This document shows, one piece after another, positions 1 to 8,659 of a DNA stretch of 64,000 nt (position 1 is the stretch's first letter; the number at the start of each line of letters is the position of its first letter). The DNA lies in assembly GCA_038216155.1 (NCBI GenBank), contig JBBQQH010000010.1:1-64000 (forward strand). Reading direction: 5' to 3'. The stretch is from SZAS-103 sp038216155 (GTDB lineage Bacteria > Pseudomonadota > Gammaproteobacteria > Xanthomonadales > Xanthomonadaceae). The position numbers and the translations under genes are program-made. The notes beneath the pieces are model-generated. The model was not told where the DNA came from, made no database searches, and saw nothing but the letters and a program-made list of their open reading frames with translations.

Positions 1-1
1 C

Positions 2-1147
2 ATGGAGAAGATTCACTGGGGCCCGAACTGGGAGGAGATCCTCGGCACGGAATTCGCCAAGCGCGCCAAGGATCGAAATTTCTACGGCATCCAGAAAGAG
101 ATCTACGGCGCGTTCGAAAAGTCCTTCATGATGTACCTGCCGCGCCTGTGCGAGCACTGCCTGAATCCGGCATGCGTATCGGCGTGCCCATCGGGCGCTA
201 TCTACAAGCGCGAGGAAGACGGCATCGTTTTGATCGACCAGGACAAGTGCCGCGGCTGGCGCATGTGCGTGTCCGCGTGTCCGTACAAGAAAATTTACTA
301 CAACTGGAAGAGTGGCAAATCGGAAAAATGCATCTTCTGCTATCCGCGCATCGAGATGGGCGAGCCGACGGTATGCTCGGAAACCTGTGTCGGTCGTATC
401 CGCTATCTGGGCGTCATGCTGTACGACGCCGATCGCATCCAGGAAGCGGCGTCGGTGCCCGCGGAAAAAGATTTGTACCAGGCACATCTGGACATCTTCC
501 TCGACCCATTCGATCCGAAGGTGATCGAGGCGGCGCGCAAGGAAGGTATCCACGACAACTGGCTGGAAGCGGCCAAGGCGTCGCCGGTCTACAAGATGGC
601 CATCGAGTGGAAGCTGGCATTGCCGCTGCACCCGGAATACCGCACGTTGCCGATGGTGTGGTACGTGCCGCCGTTGTCGCCGATCCAGTCCGCCGCCGAG
701 CGCGGCCGCATCGGCATGACCGGCGAACTGCCCGACATCGCCTCGTTGCGCATTCCCGTGCGCTATCTCGCCAACATGCTGACTGCAGGCGATGAGGCAC
801 CGGTGGTGCGTGCGCTGGAGCGGATGATGGCAATGCGTGCATGGCGGCGGGCGAAGAACGTCGATGGCGTCGAAGATCACAAGGTGCTGGAGCAGGCGGG
901 TCTGACGGTAGCTCAGGTCGAAGAGATGTATCGCTACCTCGCGATCGCCAACTACGAGGACCGCTTCGTGATCCCCACCGCACACAAGGAATACGCCAAC
1001 GATGCGTTCGGCGAGCGTGGTGGTTGCGGCTTCACCTTCGGCAACGGCTGCAGTGGTGACAGCCCAGCCGATCTGTTTGGTCAACGCAAGACGACGACCT
1101 ATGCCGTGCACCCGAACCGGCAGGAAAAGGAAGAGGTGACGCCATGA
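2..1147 (+). CDS. narH: Respiratory nitrate reductase beta subunit NarH (5'-truncated by the window edge)
   Basis: This is the iron-sulfur electron-transfer subunit of the membrane-bound cytoplasm-facing nitrate reductase NarGHI. It passes electrons from NarI haems to the molybdenum subunit NarG. Visible cysteine groups are CEHCLNPACVSAC, CRGWRMCVSAC (the Trp in place of one Cys is the NarH signature of the [3Fe-4S] site) and CIFC...CSETC. The window starts inside the gene: the first Met corresponds to an internal Met of the family, so roughly the first 130 residues with the N-terminal cluster motif lie to the left. The stop overlaps the narJ start by four bases (ATGA), so narH, narJ and narI are translationally coupled. 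Confidence 0.97.
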   Translation: MEKIHWGPNWEEILGTEFAKRAKDRNFYGIQKEIYGAFEKSFMMYLPRLCEHCLNPACVSACPSGAIYKREEDGIVLIDQDKCRGWRMCVSACPYKKIYYNWKSGKSEKCIFCYPRIEMGEPTVCSETCVGRIRYLGVMLYDADRIQEAASVPAEKDLYQAHLDIFLDPFDPKVIEAARKEGIHDNWLEAAKASPVYKMAIEWKLALPLHPEYRTLPMVWYVPPLSPIQSAAERGRIGMTGELPDIASLRIPVRYLANMLTAGDEAPVVRALERMMAMRAWRRAKNVDGVEDHKVLEQAGLTVAQVEEMYRYLAIANYEDRFVIPTAHKEYANDAFGERGGCGFTFGNGCSGDSPADLFGQRKTTTYAVHPNRQEKEEVTP

Positions 1148-1827
1148 GCCTGCTGAAACTGATCGGCGTGTTGATGGACTATCCAGAGGATGAGTTGTGG
1201 CAACACGGTGGCGATCTGCTCGATGCGGTGAATGATCCAGCACTGCCGGCAGCATGGCGTAAATCGCTCGCCGCGTTCGCGCGCAACCTGCTCGCCACTG
1301 ATTCTCTGACCGCACAGGACGATTGGCTGTGCACGTTCGACCGTGGACGCTCGATGAGTCTGTTGTTGTTCGAACACATCCACGGCGAATCGCGTGATCG
1401 CGGCCAGGCGATGGTTGACCTGATTGAGGCCTATCGCAAGAACGGTTTCGAGCTGAGCGCCAAGGAGTTGCCGGATTATCTGCCGCTGGTGCTGGAATAT
1501 CTCTCGCATCGGCCTGAGGAAGAAGCGCGCGACTGGTTGCACCACGTCAACCAGATCGTCTCGCTGCTCGCTGCACGTGCGAGTGAGCGCAAAAGTCCCT
1601 ACGCCGTGCTGTTTGAAATCCTGGTGGAGGTGTCCGAAGGCAAACTCGAACTCGGTTCGCTGCGCAGTCGCGTCAGCGCGGAGCCGCGTGACGACACGCC
1701 TGAGGCGATGGATCAGTTGTGGGAGGAAGAAGCCGTGCGTTTCGGTGCCGACGCGCCCTCGGACGACTGCTCGCCACCCGGACGCAAACCCCGTCCTTCC
1801 GCCGCCGCCGCGCAGGTGCAGCCATGA
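1144..1827 (+). CDS. narJ: Nitrate reductase molybdenum cofactor assembly chaperone NarJ
   Basis: NarJ is a cytoplasmic TorD/DmsD-family chaperone that binds NarG and holds it until the Mo-bisMGD cofactor and Fe-S clusters are inserted; it is not part of the final enzyme. The 227-residue product is all-helical in appearance and has the expected length. It starts with LLKLIGVLMDYPEDELW, typical of NarJ. The Ala/Pro-rich end (after about residue 205) is a variable tail. Start and stop both overlap neighbours by four bases (narH before, narI after), as in most nar operons. Confidence 0.95.
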   Translation: MSLLKLIGVLMDYPEDELWQHGGDLLDAVNDPALPAAWRKSLAAFARNLLATDSLTAQDDWLCTFDRGRSMSLLLFEHIHGESRDRGQAMVDLIEAYRKNGFELSAKELPDYLPLVLEYLSHRPEEEARDWLHHVNQIVSLLAARASERKSPYAVLFEILVEVSEGKLELGSLRSRVSAEPRDDTPEAMDQLWEEEAVRFGADAPSDDCSPPGRKPRPSAAAAQVQP

Positions 1828-2528
1828 ACTATCTTGATCAATTTGCTTTTCAGCTGTACCCGTATATCGCACTCGCGGTGTTCTTCATCGGCAGTTGGGC
1901 GCGCTTCGATCGCGCCATGTACACCTGGCGCACCGGCTCCAGCCAGTTGCTGTCCAGCCGTGGCATGCGCATCGGCAGCAACCTGTTCCATGTCGGCATC
2001 CTGGCCGTGCTCGACGGCCATCTGGTCGGTCTGCTGACCCCGCATTGGATCTATGAAGTGTTCATCACCGCGCCGCAGAAACAGTTGCTGGCGATGGTGG
2101 TCGGTGGCGTGTTCGGTGCGATGTGCCTGGTTGGCCTCATCATCTTGCTGGTGCGTCGATTGACCAACCCTCGCGTACGCGCGACCGGTACCCTCGGCGA
2201 CACGCTGATCCTGATTGCGCTATTGCTGCAACTGCTACTGGGCTTGTACTCGATCGTGCTTTCGACTCATCACATGGATGGCACCGTGATGATCGCGCTG
2301 GCCGAATGGGCGCAGCACATCGTGACCTTCCGTTGGGGCGCAGCGAGCTATGTGGTCGGCGTGAGCTGGGTCTACAAGGCGCACATCTTCCTTGGCATGA
2401 CCTTGTTCCTGATTGCGCCGTTCACGCGCCTGGTGCATGTCTGGAGTATTCCGGTCAGCTATCTGTGGCGTCCGTATCAGGTGGTGCGCAAACGCCAGGC
2501 GGCGCTGCGCTATGGGCAGAGGGCGTAA
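1824..2528 (+). CDS. narI: Respiratory nitrate reductase gamma subunit NarI (cytochrome b)
   Basis: NarI is the integral membrane dihaem cytochrome b that oxidises quinol on the periplasmic side and anchors NarGH. The 234-residue protein shows five hydrophobic segments and conserved His residues in the NarI pattern (FHVGIL near the second helix, HHMDGT after the third, and KAHIFLGM in the last helix). The start at the ATG overlapping the narJ stop gives the canonical N-terminus MNYLDQFAFQLYPYIA; a longer reading frame upstream would run through narJ and is not used. The next gene follows after two bases. Confidence 0.96.
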   Translation: MNYLDQFAFQLYPYIALAVFFIGSWARFDRAMYTWRTGSSQLLSSRGMRIGSNLFHVGILAVLDGHLVGLLTPHWIYEVFITAPQKQLLAMVVGGVFGAMCLVGLIILLVRRLTNPRVRATGTLGDTLILIALLLQLLLGLYSIVLSTHHMDGTVMIALAEWAQHIVTFRWGAASYVVGVSWVYKAHIFLGMTLFLIAPFTRLVHVWSIPVSYLWRPYQVVRKRQAALRYGQRA

Positions 2529-2530
2529 TC

Positions 2531-3442
2531 ATGGCCCTGCACAAGCCTGTAGCGCGGGTCATTCCGCTGACCATCATCGATTCGACCAAGCCGGTGACGC
2601 AGGAAGCCAGCGAGCACCAGCACGACCACAAGGATGAAGGCCCGCGCTCGCTGGGCAAGCCTGCGCCCTGCTATCTTTTCGTAGCCGATACGCCGATCAG
2701 CGAAGCGCAAATTGCGCAGGAAATGCAGCACCATCGCGCGATCACGCCGGAGCATTCACGTGCCGGTGCCGCACGTGCCTTGGTAGTGCGCGAATTACTG
2801 CGCAAGGAAGTGCAGCGGCTTGGCCTCGATAAGGAAATCCAATCCGGCAGTCAGGAAACGGCGGAAGAAGCCGGCATTCGAACGCTACTTGAGCGCGAGC
2901 TTGAGGACCGCGTGCCCAGCGAAGACGACTGCCAGCGCTACTACGAACAAAACCGCGATCACTTCCACGCACCGGATCAGATTCGCGTGCGGCATATCCT
3001 GTTGGGCGCAGCGGCCGATGATGTCACCGGTCGCATCCGGGCGAGCGCCGAAGGCGAGCGACTGCTGGCCGAACTGAAGGCCAATCCCGCGTTGTTTACC
3101 GACTTCGCGATGCGCCATTCGGACTGCCCGTCGAAAGATCAAGGCGGTGATCTGGGCTGGTTGCAGCGCGGCCAGACCACGCCGGAATTCGATCGCCAGG
3201 TCTTTCGCCTGCGCGAAGGGATGGCGGGATTCCCGGTGGAATCGCGCTGGGGCTACCACCTCGTCTGCGTCGATGAGATCCAGCCCGGCGCGGCGCAGGA
3301 GTTCGACGCTGTGCACACGCAGATATCCGACTATCTGGAATTGCAGGTGCGCCAGCGCGAACTGCAGCATTACCTGATTGGCCTGAAGGAGCACTACGAG
3401 GTACGCGGCCTGGACGAGATCGAGGCATTGGCCAGCGCCTGA
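2531..3442 (+). CDS. Parvulin-type peptidyl-prolyl cis-trans isomerase of the nar operon
   Basis: The 303-residue protein has a low-complexity N-terminus (His/Glu-rich, about residues 25-45), a helical middle and a parvulin rotamase domain at about residues 155-260 (IRVRHILL, DFAMRHSDCPSKDQGGDLGW, GFPVESRWGYHLVCVDE). No signal peptide is seen, so it is probably cytoplasmic, like NifM-type PPIases. Its start lies two bases after narI, so it belongs to the narGHJI transcript and probably helps fold or mature the nitrate reductase subunits; a parvulin gene at this place is a recurring arrangement in nar operons of other proteobacteria. Its exact client is not known from the sequence. Confidence 0.9.
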   Translation: MALHKPVARVIPLTIIDSTKPVTQEASEHQHDHKDEGPRSLGKPAPCYLFVADTPISEAQIAQEMQHHRAITPEHSRAGAARALVVRELLRKEVQRLGLDKEIQSGSQETAEEAGIRTLLERELEDRVPSEDDCQRYYEQNRDHFHAPDQIRVRHILLGAAADDVTGRIRASAEGERLLAELKANPALFTDFAMRHSDCPSKDQGGDLGWLQRGQTTPEFDRQVFRLREGMAGFPVESRWGYHLVCVDEIQPGAAQEFDAVHTQISDYLELQVRQRELQHYLIGLKEHYEVRGLDEIEALASA

Positions 3443-3473
3443 TGCGCCGGTCGCGCGTTTCCACAACAAACCT

Positions 3474-3496
3474 GGCCGATCCCTGGTGGATCGGTC
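3474..3496 (+). terminator. Intergenic hairpin between the PPIase gene and narK1
   Basis: CCGATCC and GGATCGG form a perfect seven-base stem with a five-base loop, extended by one GU and one GC pair. There is no U-run after it, so it may be an attenuating or mRNA-processing hairpin and not a strong intrinsic terminator. Confidence 0.4.
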
Positions 3497-3529
3497 CTCC
3501 CCTGCCCTGCACAAACCGGATGGCCTGCC

Positions 3530-4852
3530 ATGCATGACCCGAGCCTTGTTTCCCATGGCCAGCAGCAACGCGCACTGTGGCTCAGCACGTTTGCCTTCAC
3601 CGTGTGTTTTGCGGTGTGGACGATATTTTCAATCATTGGCATCCAGATCAAACAGCAACTGGGTCTCAACGAAACCGAGTTCGGCCTGCTCATAGCCACA
3701 CCGATCCTCACGGGCTCGCTGACGCGACTCTTCCTCGGCATCTGGGCCGACCAGTACGGTGGTCGCCGCGTGCTTGCAGCGGTGATGCTGTGCGCGGCGG
3801 TGGCGACCTGGATGCTTTCCTACGCGCATACCTACGCCCAGTTTCTGGCTGCTGCCTTGTTCGTCGGCATTGCCGGCGGCTCGTTCTCGGTGGGTGTGGC
3901 GTATGTGTCGAAGTGGTTCCCGGCGAGCAAGCAAGGTACCGCATTGGGTGTATTCGGCGCCGGCAATGTGGGTGCCGCGGTCACGAAATTATTGGCGCCG
4001 ATGGTGATGGTCGCCTATGGCTGGATCATGGTCAGCCATGTTTGGGCAATCGCGATCGCGATCACCGGCGTACTGTTCTACGTGTTCAGCGAGGAAGATC
4101 CTTCGCTGGCGGAGCGGCGCAGATCCGGCATCAAGCCGATGTCGTTCCGGGAACAGATGGTGCCATTGCGCAACCTGCAGGTATGGCGCTTCGCTCTCTA
4201 CTATTTCTTCGTGTTCGGCGGTTTTGTGGCACTCGCACTATGGCTGCCGCACTTCCTCACCGGCGTCTACGGGCTGGACGTTAAAACTGCGGGACTGCTC
4301 GCCGCGTGCTACTCGATACCGGCCAGCATCTTCCGCATCGTCGGCGGCGTGTTATCCGACCGGATCGGCGCGCGCAAGGTCATGTACTGGACCTTCGGCG
4401 TGGCCGCCGTGTGCACCTTCGTGCTCGCCTATCCGGATACGCAATATGTGGTGAAAGGCATTCGCGGCGACATCCCTTTGCACCTGGCGATTGGCGTGGT
4501 TCCCTTCACCATCGTGGTGTTCGTGCTCGGCTTCTTCATGTCGCTCGGCAAGGCGGCGGTGTACAAGCACATCCCGGTCTACTATCCGGGCCACGTTGGC
4601 TCGGTGGGCGGCGTGGTCGGCATGATTGGCGGTCTGGGCGGCTTCCTGTTGCCGATTTCGTTTGGCGCGTTGAATGACCTGACCGGCGTGTGGACCAGCT
4701 GCTTCATGCTGCTGTTCTTGTTGGTAGCCGCTTCGCTAGCCTGGATGCATTTCGCGATTCGGCGCATGGAAAGTCAGCACTTCCCGGAGGTCGGCCGCGA
4801 GACCGATCTGCCGGAGATCATGAATGCCGCCGCTGTGTCGCGGGGTCGGTGA
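3530..4852 (+). CDS. narK1: NarK1-type nitrate/nitrite transporter (MFS)
   Basis: This 440-residue protein is a major facilitator of the nitrate-nitrite porter family with about 12 membrane segments. The two glycine-rich nitrate signature regions are present: GVFGAGNVGAAVTK near residue 145 and GGVVGMIGGLGGFLLP near residue 365. A G-x-L-x-D-R-x-G-R/A-R-type loop (GVLSDRIGARKV) lies between helices 8 and 9. By family, NarK1-type proteins import nitrate with protons, while NarK2 types exchange nitrate for nitrite; the substrate direction here is inferred. It follows the nar operon on the same strand and is probably partly co-transcribed with it. Confidence 0.92.
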   Translation: MHDPSLVSHGQQQRALWLSTFAFTVCFAVWTIFSIIGIQIKQQLGLNETEFGLLIATPILTGSLTRLFLGIWADQYGGRRVLAAVMLCAAVATWMLSYAHTYAQFLAAALFVGIAGGSFSVGVAYVSKWFPASKQGTALGVFGAGNVGAAVTKLLAPMVMVAYGWIMVSHVWAIAIAITGVLFYVFSEEDPSLAERRRSGIKPMSFREQMVPLRNLQVWRFALYYFFVFGGFVALALWLPHFLTGVYGLDVKTAGLLAACYSIPASIFRIVGGVLSDRIGARKVMYWTFGVAAVCTFVLAYPDTQYVVKGIRGDIPLHLAIGVVPFTIVVFVLGFFMSLGKAAVYKHIPVYYPGHVGSVGGVVGMIGGLGGFLLPISFGALNDLTGVWTSCFMLLFLLVAASLAWMHFAIRRMESQHFPEVGRETDLPEIMNAAAVSRGR

Positions 4853-4869
4853 GCGGTTTTGAGGGGGTG

Positions 4870-4905
4870 TGCCCGTGGGCAGACGTGAGCCTTTTCCCAC
4901 GGGCA
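4870..4905. terminator. Perfect 10-bp hairpin downstream of narK1
   Basis: TGCCCGTGGG and CCCACGGGCA form a perfect ten-base stem with a 16-base loop between the convergent narK1 and higA genes. No clear T-run follows on either strand. A transcription stop or mRNA 3'-end stabiliser for the nar operon is the likely role. Confidence 0.45.
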
Positions 4906-4957
4906 GCTGACACACAAGCGCTTTCGTGCGCTTCCGGCGCGCGAGTTACCTCCCCAT

Positions 4958-5263
4958 TCAATCGTGGTCCGGCACCAAGGCCAGCCGATAGCCCAATGCT
5001 TTGGCCACCTTCATGGTGTTGGCGAGGCTCGGGTTGCCTTCGCCGAACAGGGCCTTGTATAGCCCCGCGCGAGTCATGCCGGTAACTTCGGCTAGTTGGC
5101 TCATGTTGCCTGCGCGTGCCACGGTACCCAAGGCTTTGAGCATGAAGGCTGCATCATTGGGTGCTTGTTCCGCGCAAGCCTCCAGATAGGCCGCGATCTC
5201 AGCTTCGGTCGTGAGGTAGTCGGCGGTGTCGTATCGGGAAAAGTTCTCTTTCACACCTTTCAC
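4958..5263 (-). CDS. HigA-like antitoxin (XRE-type HTH), apparently orphaned
   Basis: The predicted 101-residue protein has the layout of HigA-like addiction-module antidotes: an N-terminal YLTTEAEIAAYLEAC segment, then a helix-turn-helix (MSQLAEVTGMTRAGLYKALF) and the family ending NTMKVAKALGYRLALVP. The GTG start is chosen because it overlaps the toxin stop by four bases (GTGA), the usual coupling of this family. A longer upstream frame would read through the toxin remnant in the wrong phase. Since the partner toxin lacks its N-terminus, the antitoxin is probably an orphan DNA-binding protein. Confidence 0.85.
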   Translation of the reverse strand: MKGVKENFSRYDTADYLTTEAEIAAYLEACAEQAPNDAAFMLKALGTVARAGNMSQLAEVTGMTRAGLYKALFGEGNPSLANTMKVAKALGYRLALVPDHD

Positions 5264-5493
5264 GGTTCGCGCTCCCACTCTGTTGCAATGCGCTGCGCCG
5301 TCTCGATGTCGATGTGCTGGGTGCGCTTGTCGCCACCCGCCAGGATCACCACCATGATTGCGCCGCGTTGCATGAAATACACCCGGTAACCGGGTCCGTA
5401 GTCGATCCGCAACTCGCTGATGCCGTGACCTGTCGGTTTGAAATCGCCGAGGTTTCCATCGGCCGCGGATAGCCGTGTTCGATACGTGACTGG
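5260..5493 (-). pseudogene. Remnant of a HigB/RelE-type toxin (N-terminus lost)
   Basis: Translating the frame that overlaps the antitoxin start gives an open stretch of 77 codons with the conserved C-terminal two thirds of a Gp49/HigB-like killer protein: GNLGDFKPTGHGISELRIDY, then GPGYRVYFMQRGAIMVVILA and GGDKRTQHIDIETAQ. An in-frame TAG precedes it, no start codon lies at the expected place, and the first 30 or so residues of the family (including the first helices) are missing. The toxin is therefore probably inactive. Alternative: a sequencing or assembly error upstream could have broken a living gene. Confidence 0.75.
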
Positions 5494-5542
5494 CTATCGA
5501 CATCACTGGAATCGGCGGCAAGCCGCCGACGCAGATCATCCG

Positions 5543-5568
5543 ACGGGCCGTGCGATCGCCCGGCCCGT
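5543..5568. terminator. Strong hairpin downstream of narK2
   Basis: ACGGGCCG and CGGCCCGT form a perfect eight-base GC-rich stem; the loop itself contains the palindrome GCGATCGC. It lies nine bases after the narK2 stop on the minus strand, so a transcription stop or 3' mRNA protector is likely. A T-run is absent. Confidence 0.5.
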
Positions 5569-5576
5569 CGATGCGA

Positions 5577-7229
5577 TCATGGATTCTTCACATACGCGTT
5601 CTTGCGCAGGTAGAACCACCAGTTGAGAATCAGGCACAGGGCATAGAACACTGCAAAGCCGTACATCGCCATTTCTGGCGTGCCGAGTTTGATCTGCTCG
5701 CCGATCACGACGGGCGCGGCAAACGCGCCATACGCGGCGACCGCTGAAGTCCAGCCGAGCACTGGTCCAGCCTGCTGACGATCGAAGATCGCGCCAATGG
5801 TGCGAAAGGTCGATCCGTTGCCGACGCCGGTGGCTGCGAACAGCACAATGAATAGCGCGAGGAAGAGGAAGAAATACTCTTCCGGCGTCGCCGAATGATA
5901 GGCCTTCATCATCACGTAGCCGACCGCGACCGAGGCGACAACCATCACGACGGAGACCCACTGCGTGACGATCGAACCACCGATCTTGTCCGAGATCCAG
6001 CCGCCAATGGGACGCGTCAACGCGCCGACGAAGGGCCCGATCCAGGCGTAGGCAAGGACCGGCAGTGCATTCGGATTCGGCCGCGTGTGCGTCATCACGC
6101 CGCTCGCATCGGGCACGTGGATGATGTCGAAGATGACTTTCATCGACAGCGGTAGCGCCATCGAGAATCCGATAAACGAACCGAAGGTGACAATGTAGAG
6201 GATGGTCAGCGCCCAGGTGTGCTTGTTCTTGAAAATCTCGAACTGCTTGGTGACGCCCTCCTTCATCGTGCCGAACGCGGCGAACTTCATCACCGTCAGC
6301 ATCAGCATGATGTCGAGCGGGATCGCGGCCCAGACGTTGAGCAGTCCGAGGCCTGTCGGCGCGGGCAGATACAGCCAGAGCATGAAGATCGACGGTACGA
6401 ACGCGAGTGTGTAGAGGTAGGTGATCTTCGAGAATGCGACCAGCGGATTGCCGGTGTTGGGCGAGATCGTCTTCAGGTTGTTCATGCCGAACCAGCATAG
6501 GATCGACAGCGGTATGAGCGACAGCACCCAGGCGAAGCCGGAGTTCTGGATCCAGGTCGGTGTACCGGCTGCGATCTTGCCGAAAATCCAACCGCTTTCC
6601 TTGAGCAAAGTCGCAGGCGCGCCGCCGACGGCACCAAAGATGCCCACCGTCATGACCAGCGGGATGACGATCTGCATCGTCGTCACGCCGAAATTGCCGA
6701 GGCCGGCGTTCAAGCCGAGTCCGGTGCCTTGCAGCCGCTTCGGAAAGAAACCGCTGATGTTGGACATCGACGAGGCGAAGTTTCCGCCACCCACGCCACA
6801 CCACAATGCCATCAGCTGGAACGACCACAACGGCCAGTCCTTGTGCTGCAGCACGATGCCCGTACCAATCGCCGGGGCGAGCAGCATTGCCGTGGTAAGA
6901 AAGATCGTATTGCGTCCGCCCGCGAGGAGGATCAGGAACGATGCCGGAATGCGCATCGTCGCGCCGGCGATGCCGGCGATCGCGGTGAGCGTGAAGAGCT
7001 GGGCCTGCGTGAACGGAAAGCCGAGGTTCAACATTTGCACCGTGATGATGCCCCACATGCCCCAGACCGCGAATCCGCACAACAGCGCGGGAATCGAAAT
7101 CCACAGGTTGCGATAGGCGACACGCTTGCCGGTCGACTCCCAGAATGCGGGATCCTCCGGACGCCAGTCCTCGATATCGGCGCTGCTTTTCGTGGGTGGC
7201 GCGGTGGTCGTGCCTGAGTGGGTGTTCAT
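5577..7229 (-). CDS. narK2: NarK2-type nitrate/nitrite antiporter (MFS)
   Basis: The 550-residue transporter has about 12 membrane helices with an extended cytoplasmic N-terminus (about 45 residues, including WRPEDPAFWESTGKRVAYRN). The nitrate signature GVGGGNFASSMSNIS (near residue 148) and the second glycine region GVGNGSTFRTIG (near residue 480) are visible, together with arginines that bind the anion in E. coli NarK-type structures. By family it probably exchanges nitrate for nitrite. The start has an AAGGA ribosome site. The upstream region carries a perfect FNR box and a tandem direct repeat, so it is transcribed from its own anaerobic promoter, convergent to the nar operon. Confidence 0.93.
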   Translation of the reverse strand: MNTHSGTTTAPPTKSSADIEDWRPEDPAFWESTGKRVAYRNLWISIPALLCGFAVWGMWGIITVQMLNLGFPFTQAQLFTLTAIAGIAGATMRIPASFLILLAGGRNTIFLTTAMLLAPAIGTGIVLQHKDWPLWSFQLMALWCGVGGGNFASSMSNISGFFPKRLQGTGLGLNAGLGNFGVTTMQIVIPLVMTVGIFGAVGGAPATLLKESGWIFGKIAAGTPTWIQNSGFAWVLSLIPLSILCWFGMNNLKTISPNTGNPLVAFSKITYLYTLAFVPSIFMLWLYLPAPTGLGLLNVWAAIPLDIMLMLTVMKFAAFGTMKEGVTKQFEIFKNKHTWALTILYIVTFGSFIGFSMALPLSMKVIFDIIHVPDASGVMTHTRPNPNALPVLAYAWIGPFVGALTRPIGGWISDKIGGSIVTQWVSVVMVVASVAVGYVMMKAYHSATPEEYFFLFLALFIVLFAATGVGNGSTFRTIGAIFDRQQAGPVLGWTSAVAAYGAFAAPVVIGEQIKLGTPEMAMYGFAVFYALCLILNWWFYLRKNAYVKNP

Positions 7230-7344
7230 GGTTTTCCTTGGATTGTTTCATTTGAATCAGCTGGGGATAGCAGCGTCGTCACTCACGGTGCCGCTAGTCG
7301 TCGCGTACCCGTCGCTAATGTGCTTGGCTGACGCGCAATCTGGA

Positions 7345-7358
7345 TTGATCAAGATCAA
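7345..7358. promoter_or_regulatory. Perfect FNR/ANR box upstream of narK2
   Basis: The site reads TTGAT-caag-ATCAA and matches the FNR consensus in all ten specified positions. It lies about 115 bases before the narK2 start on the minus strand. The 368-base gap between narK2 and the TDT gene holds this site and the repeat described next; nothing else was recognised in it. Confidence 0.85.
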
Positions 7359-7399
7359 GAGGCGGACGCGGCAAACTGTCGCGGTCGGTGTCCAGCAAC

Positions 7400-7457
7400 A
7401 CGGTCTTGCGTTGACCCATGGATCGAACCCGAACGGTCTTGCGTTGACCGATGGATC
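7400..7457. repeat. Two-copy direct repeat with 33-base period upstream of the narK2 FNR box
   Basis: Two 25-base units begin at 7400 and 7433 and differ at one position (core GGTCTTGCGTTGACC, followed by ATGGATC). The period equals about three helical turns, so both units would face the same side of the DNA. A second activator or repressor of narK2 may bind here; the units do not match the NarL heptamer clearly. Confidence 0.7.
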
Positions 7458-7597
7458 CATTCCGAAATGAGAGTCTGATCGGGGATGGCCGCGCCGGACT
7501 TGCGCATGCGCGAACTACGCGGTGATATCGGCGGCTTGCTTTCATCCATTTCGTTCGGCCTCCTCAACGATCGGAACTCAAGCGGGTAATCAAAGAT

Positions 7598-8659
7598 TCA
7601 ACGCATTGCCTCGCGCGAGCGGAATGCGAGGCGCCACAGGTTGTGTGCGAAACCCATGAACGTACCGACCCATACCACCAGAGCGATACCGAAAAACAGT
7701 TTCGGTAGCAGACCGAGGAAACCAAAATCCATGGCTCGCGCCATTTCCAGCGTGCTGGTGGCATACATGCCCAGTGGAAACACCGCGCCCCAGTAGAGCG
7801 GGTCGTAGCGCAGCGGAAAACGCTTGTAGATGTGTCGCCATGCGCCCAGCACCAGCAGCATCGGGATCCACCAGGTACCCGTGGCCCAATAGAAAATCGT
7901 GAAGCCCTTGATGAACGGGCGCAGTGAAAGAAGGAATGGCGCGTCCACCGCGTTGATGCTGAGCAGCGATCCAGCGAGAGTCGAGATCGCCATCGCGCCC
8001 ATGTTGATCCAGTACGGTGGCGAGAGGTCGTCGGGGTCGAAGCGGAAAAACGTATAGCGGTAGAAGATCAGCGACATCATCCAGATGTAGAGCATGCCGC
8101 CCCACAGCCACATCGACAGCGCAAAGAAGTTCAATTCGAGCTTGTAAGGCTGGGTGGCATGCGCGGCGAGCAGCGCACTCAGCACCGCGATCGACTGGGT
8201 CGCGACGACCGCGAGCAGCCAGCCGCCGCTGATGCCGCGATCCAGCGTGGGCTTGTGCTCCTTGATGGTGAACGCAGTGAATATCGAATAGGTCAGAATC
8301 ACCCACAGCACAATCGCGACCATCCACATCACCAGGCCGGCCATGACGTTTTCAGTCTGCAACAGGAACTGGCTGCCAAGAATGCTGGAGGCAGCCACCA
8401 TCGTGAAGAAGCCCGGACCGCGCAGATGGTCGATCAAGTCGCGCAGGAACAACTTCGGATATCGAACGAGTCGAGTGAGGTAGAGCACCCACAGCGTGGC
8501 GTAAACCACTACATTGAAGACGAACAGTCCGCGCGCGAGGTCGGGCAGGCCCAATCGGAATGCACCGATCGAGACGATGCCGGTGGCCATCGCCATACCG
8601 AAATAGGCCGGCGAAAGCTCCGCCAAGGCAGAATCCATATGGCGCGATGCCGCTGGCAT
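7598..8659 (-). CDS. TDT-family transporter (tellurite resistance/C4-dicarboxylate, TehA/SLAC1-like)
   Basis: The 353-residue protein has about ten hydrophobic segments and the TDT/SLAC1 fold signature near the N-terminus (SPAYFGMAMATGIVSIGA). Members include TehA, the malate transporter Mae1, the sulfite pump Ssu1 and plant anion channels, so the substrate may be a small anion such as nitrite, sulfite or a dicarboxylate. The start has a strong SD (GGGAGGAC). It sits directly upstream of narK2 on the same strand and shares its promoter region with modE, which hints at an anion-export role in nitrate respiration; that link is inference. Confidence 0.82.
   Translation of the reverse strand: MPAASRHMDSALAELSPAYFGMAMATGIVSIGAFRLGLPDLARGLFVFNVVVYATLWVLYLTRLVRYPKLFLRDLIDHLRGPGFFTMVAASSILGSQFLLQTENVMAGLVMWMVAIVLWVILTYSIFTAFTIKEHKPTLDRGISGGWLLAVVATQSIAVLSALLAAHATQPYKLELNFFALSMWLWGGMLYIWMMSLIFYRYTFFRFDPDDLSPPYWINMGAMAISTLAGSLLSINAVDAPFLLSLRPFIKGFTIFYWATGTWWIPMLLVLGAWRHIYKRFPLRYDPLYWGAVFPLGMYATSTLEMARAMDFGFLGLLPKLFFGIALVVWVGTFMGFAHNLWRLAFRSREAMR

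Noticed and set aside
5536..7251. Second minus-strand frame of 571 codons over narK2
   Set aside because: It is a shifted shadow of narK2 with no hydrophobic helices; the NarK frame has clear signatures.
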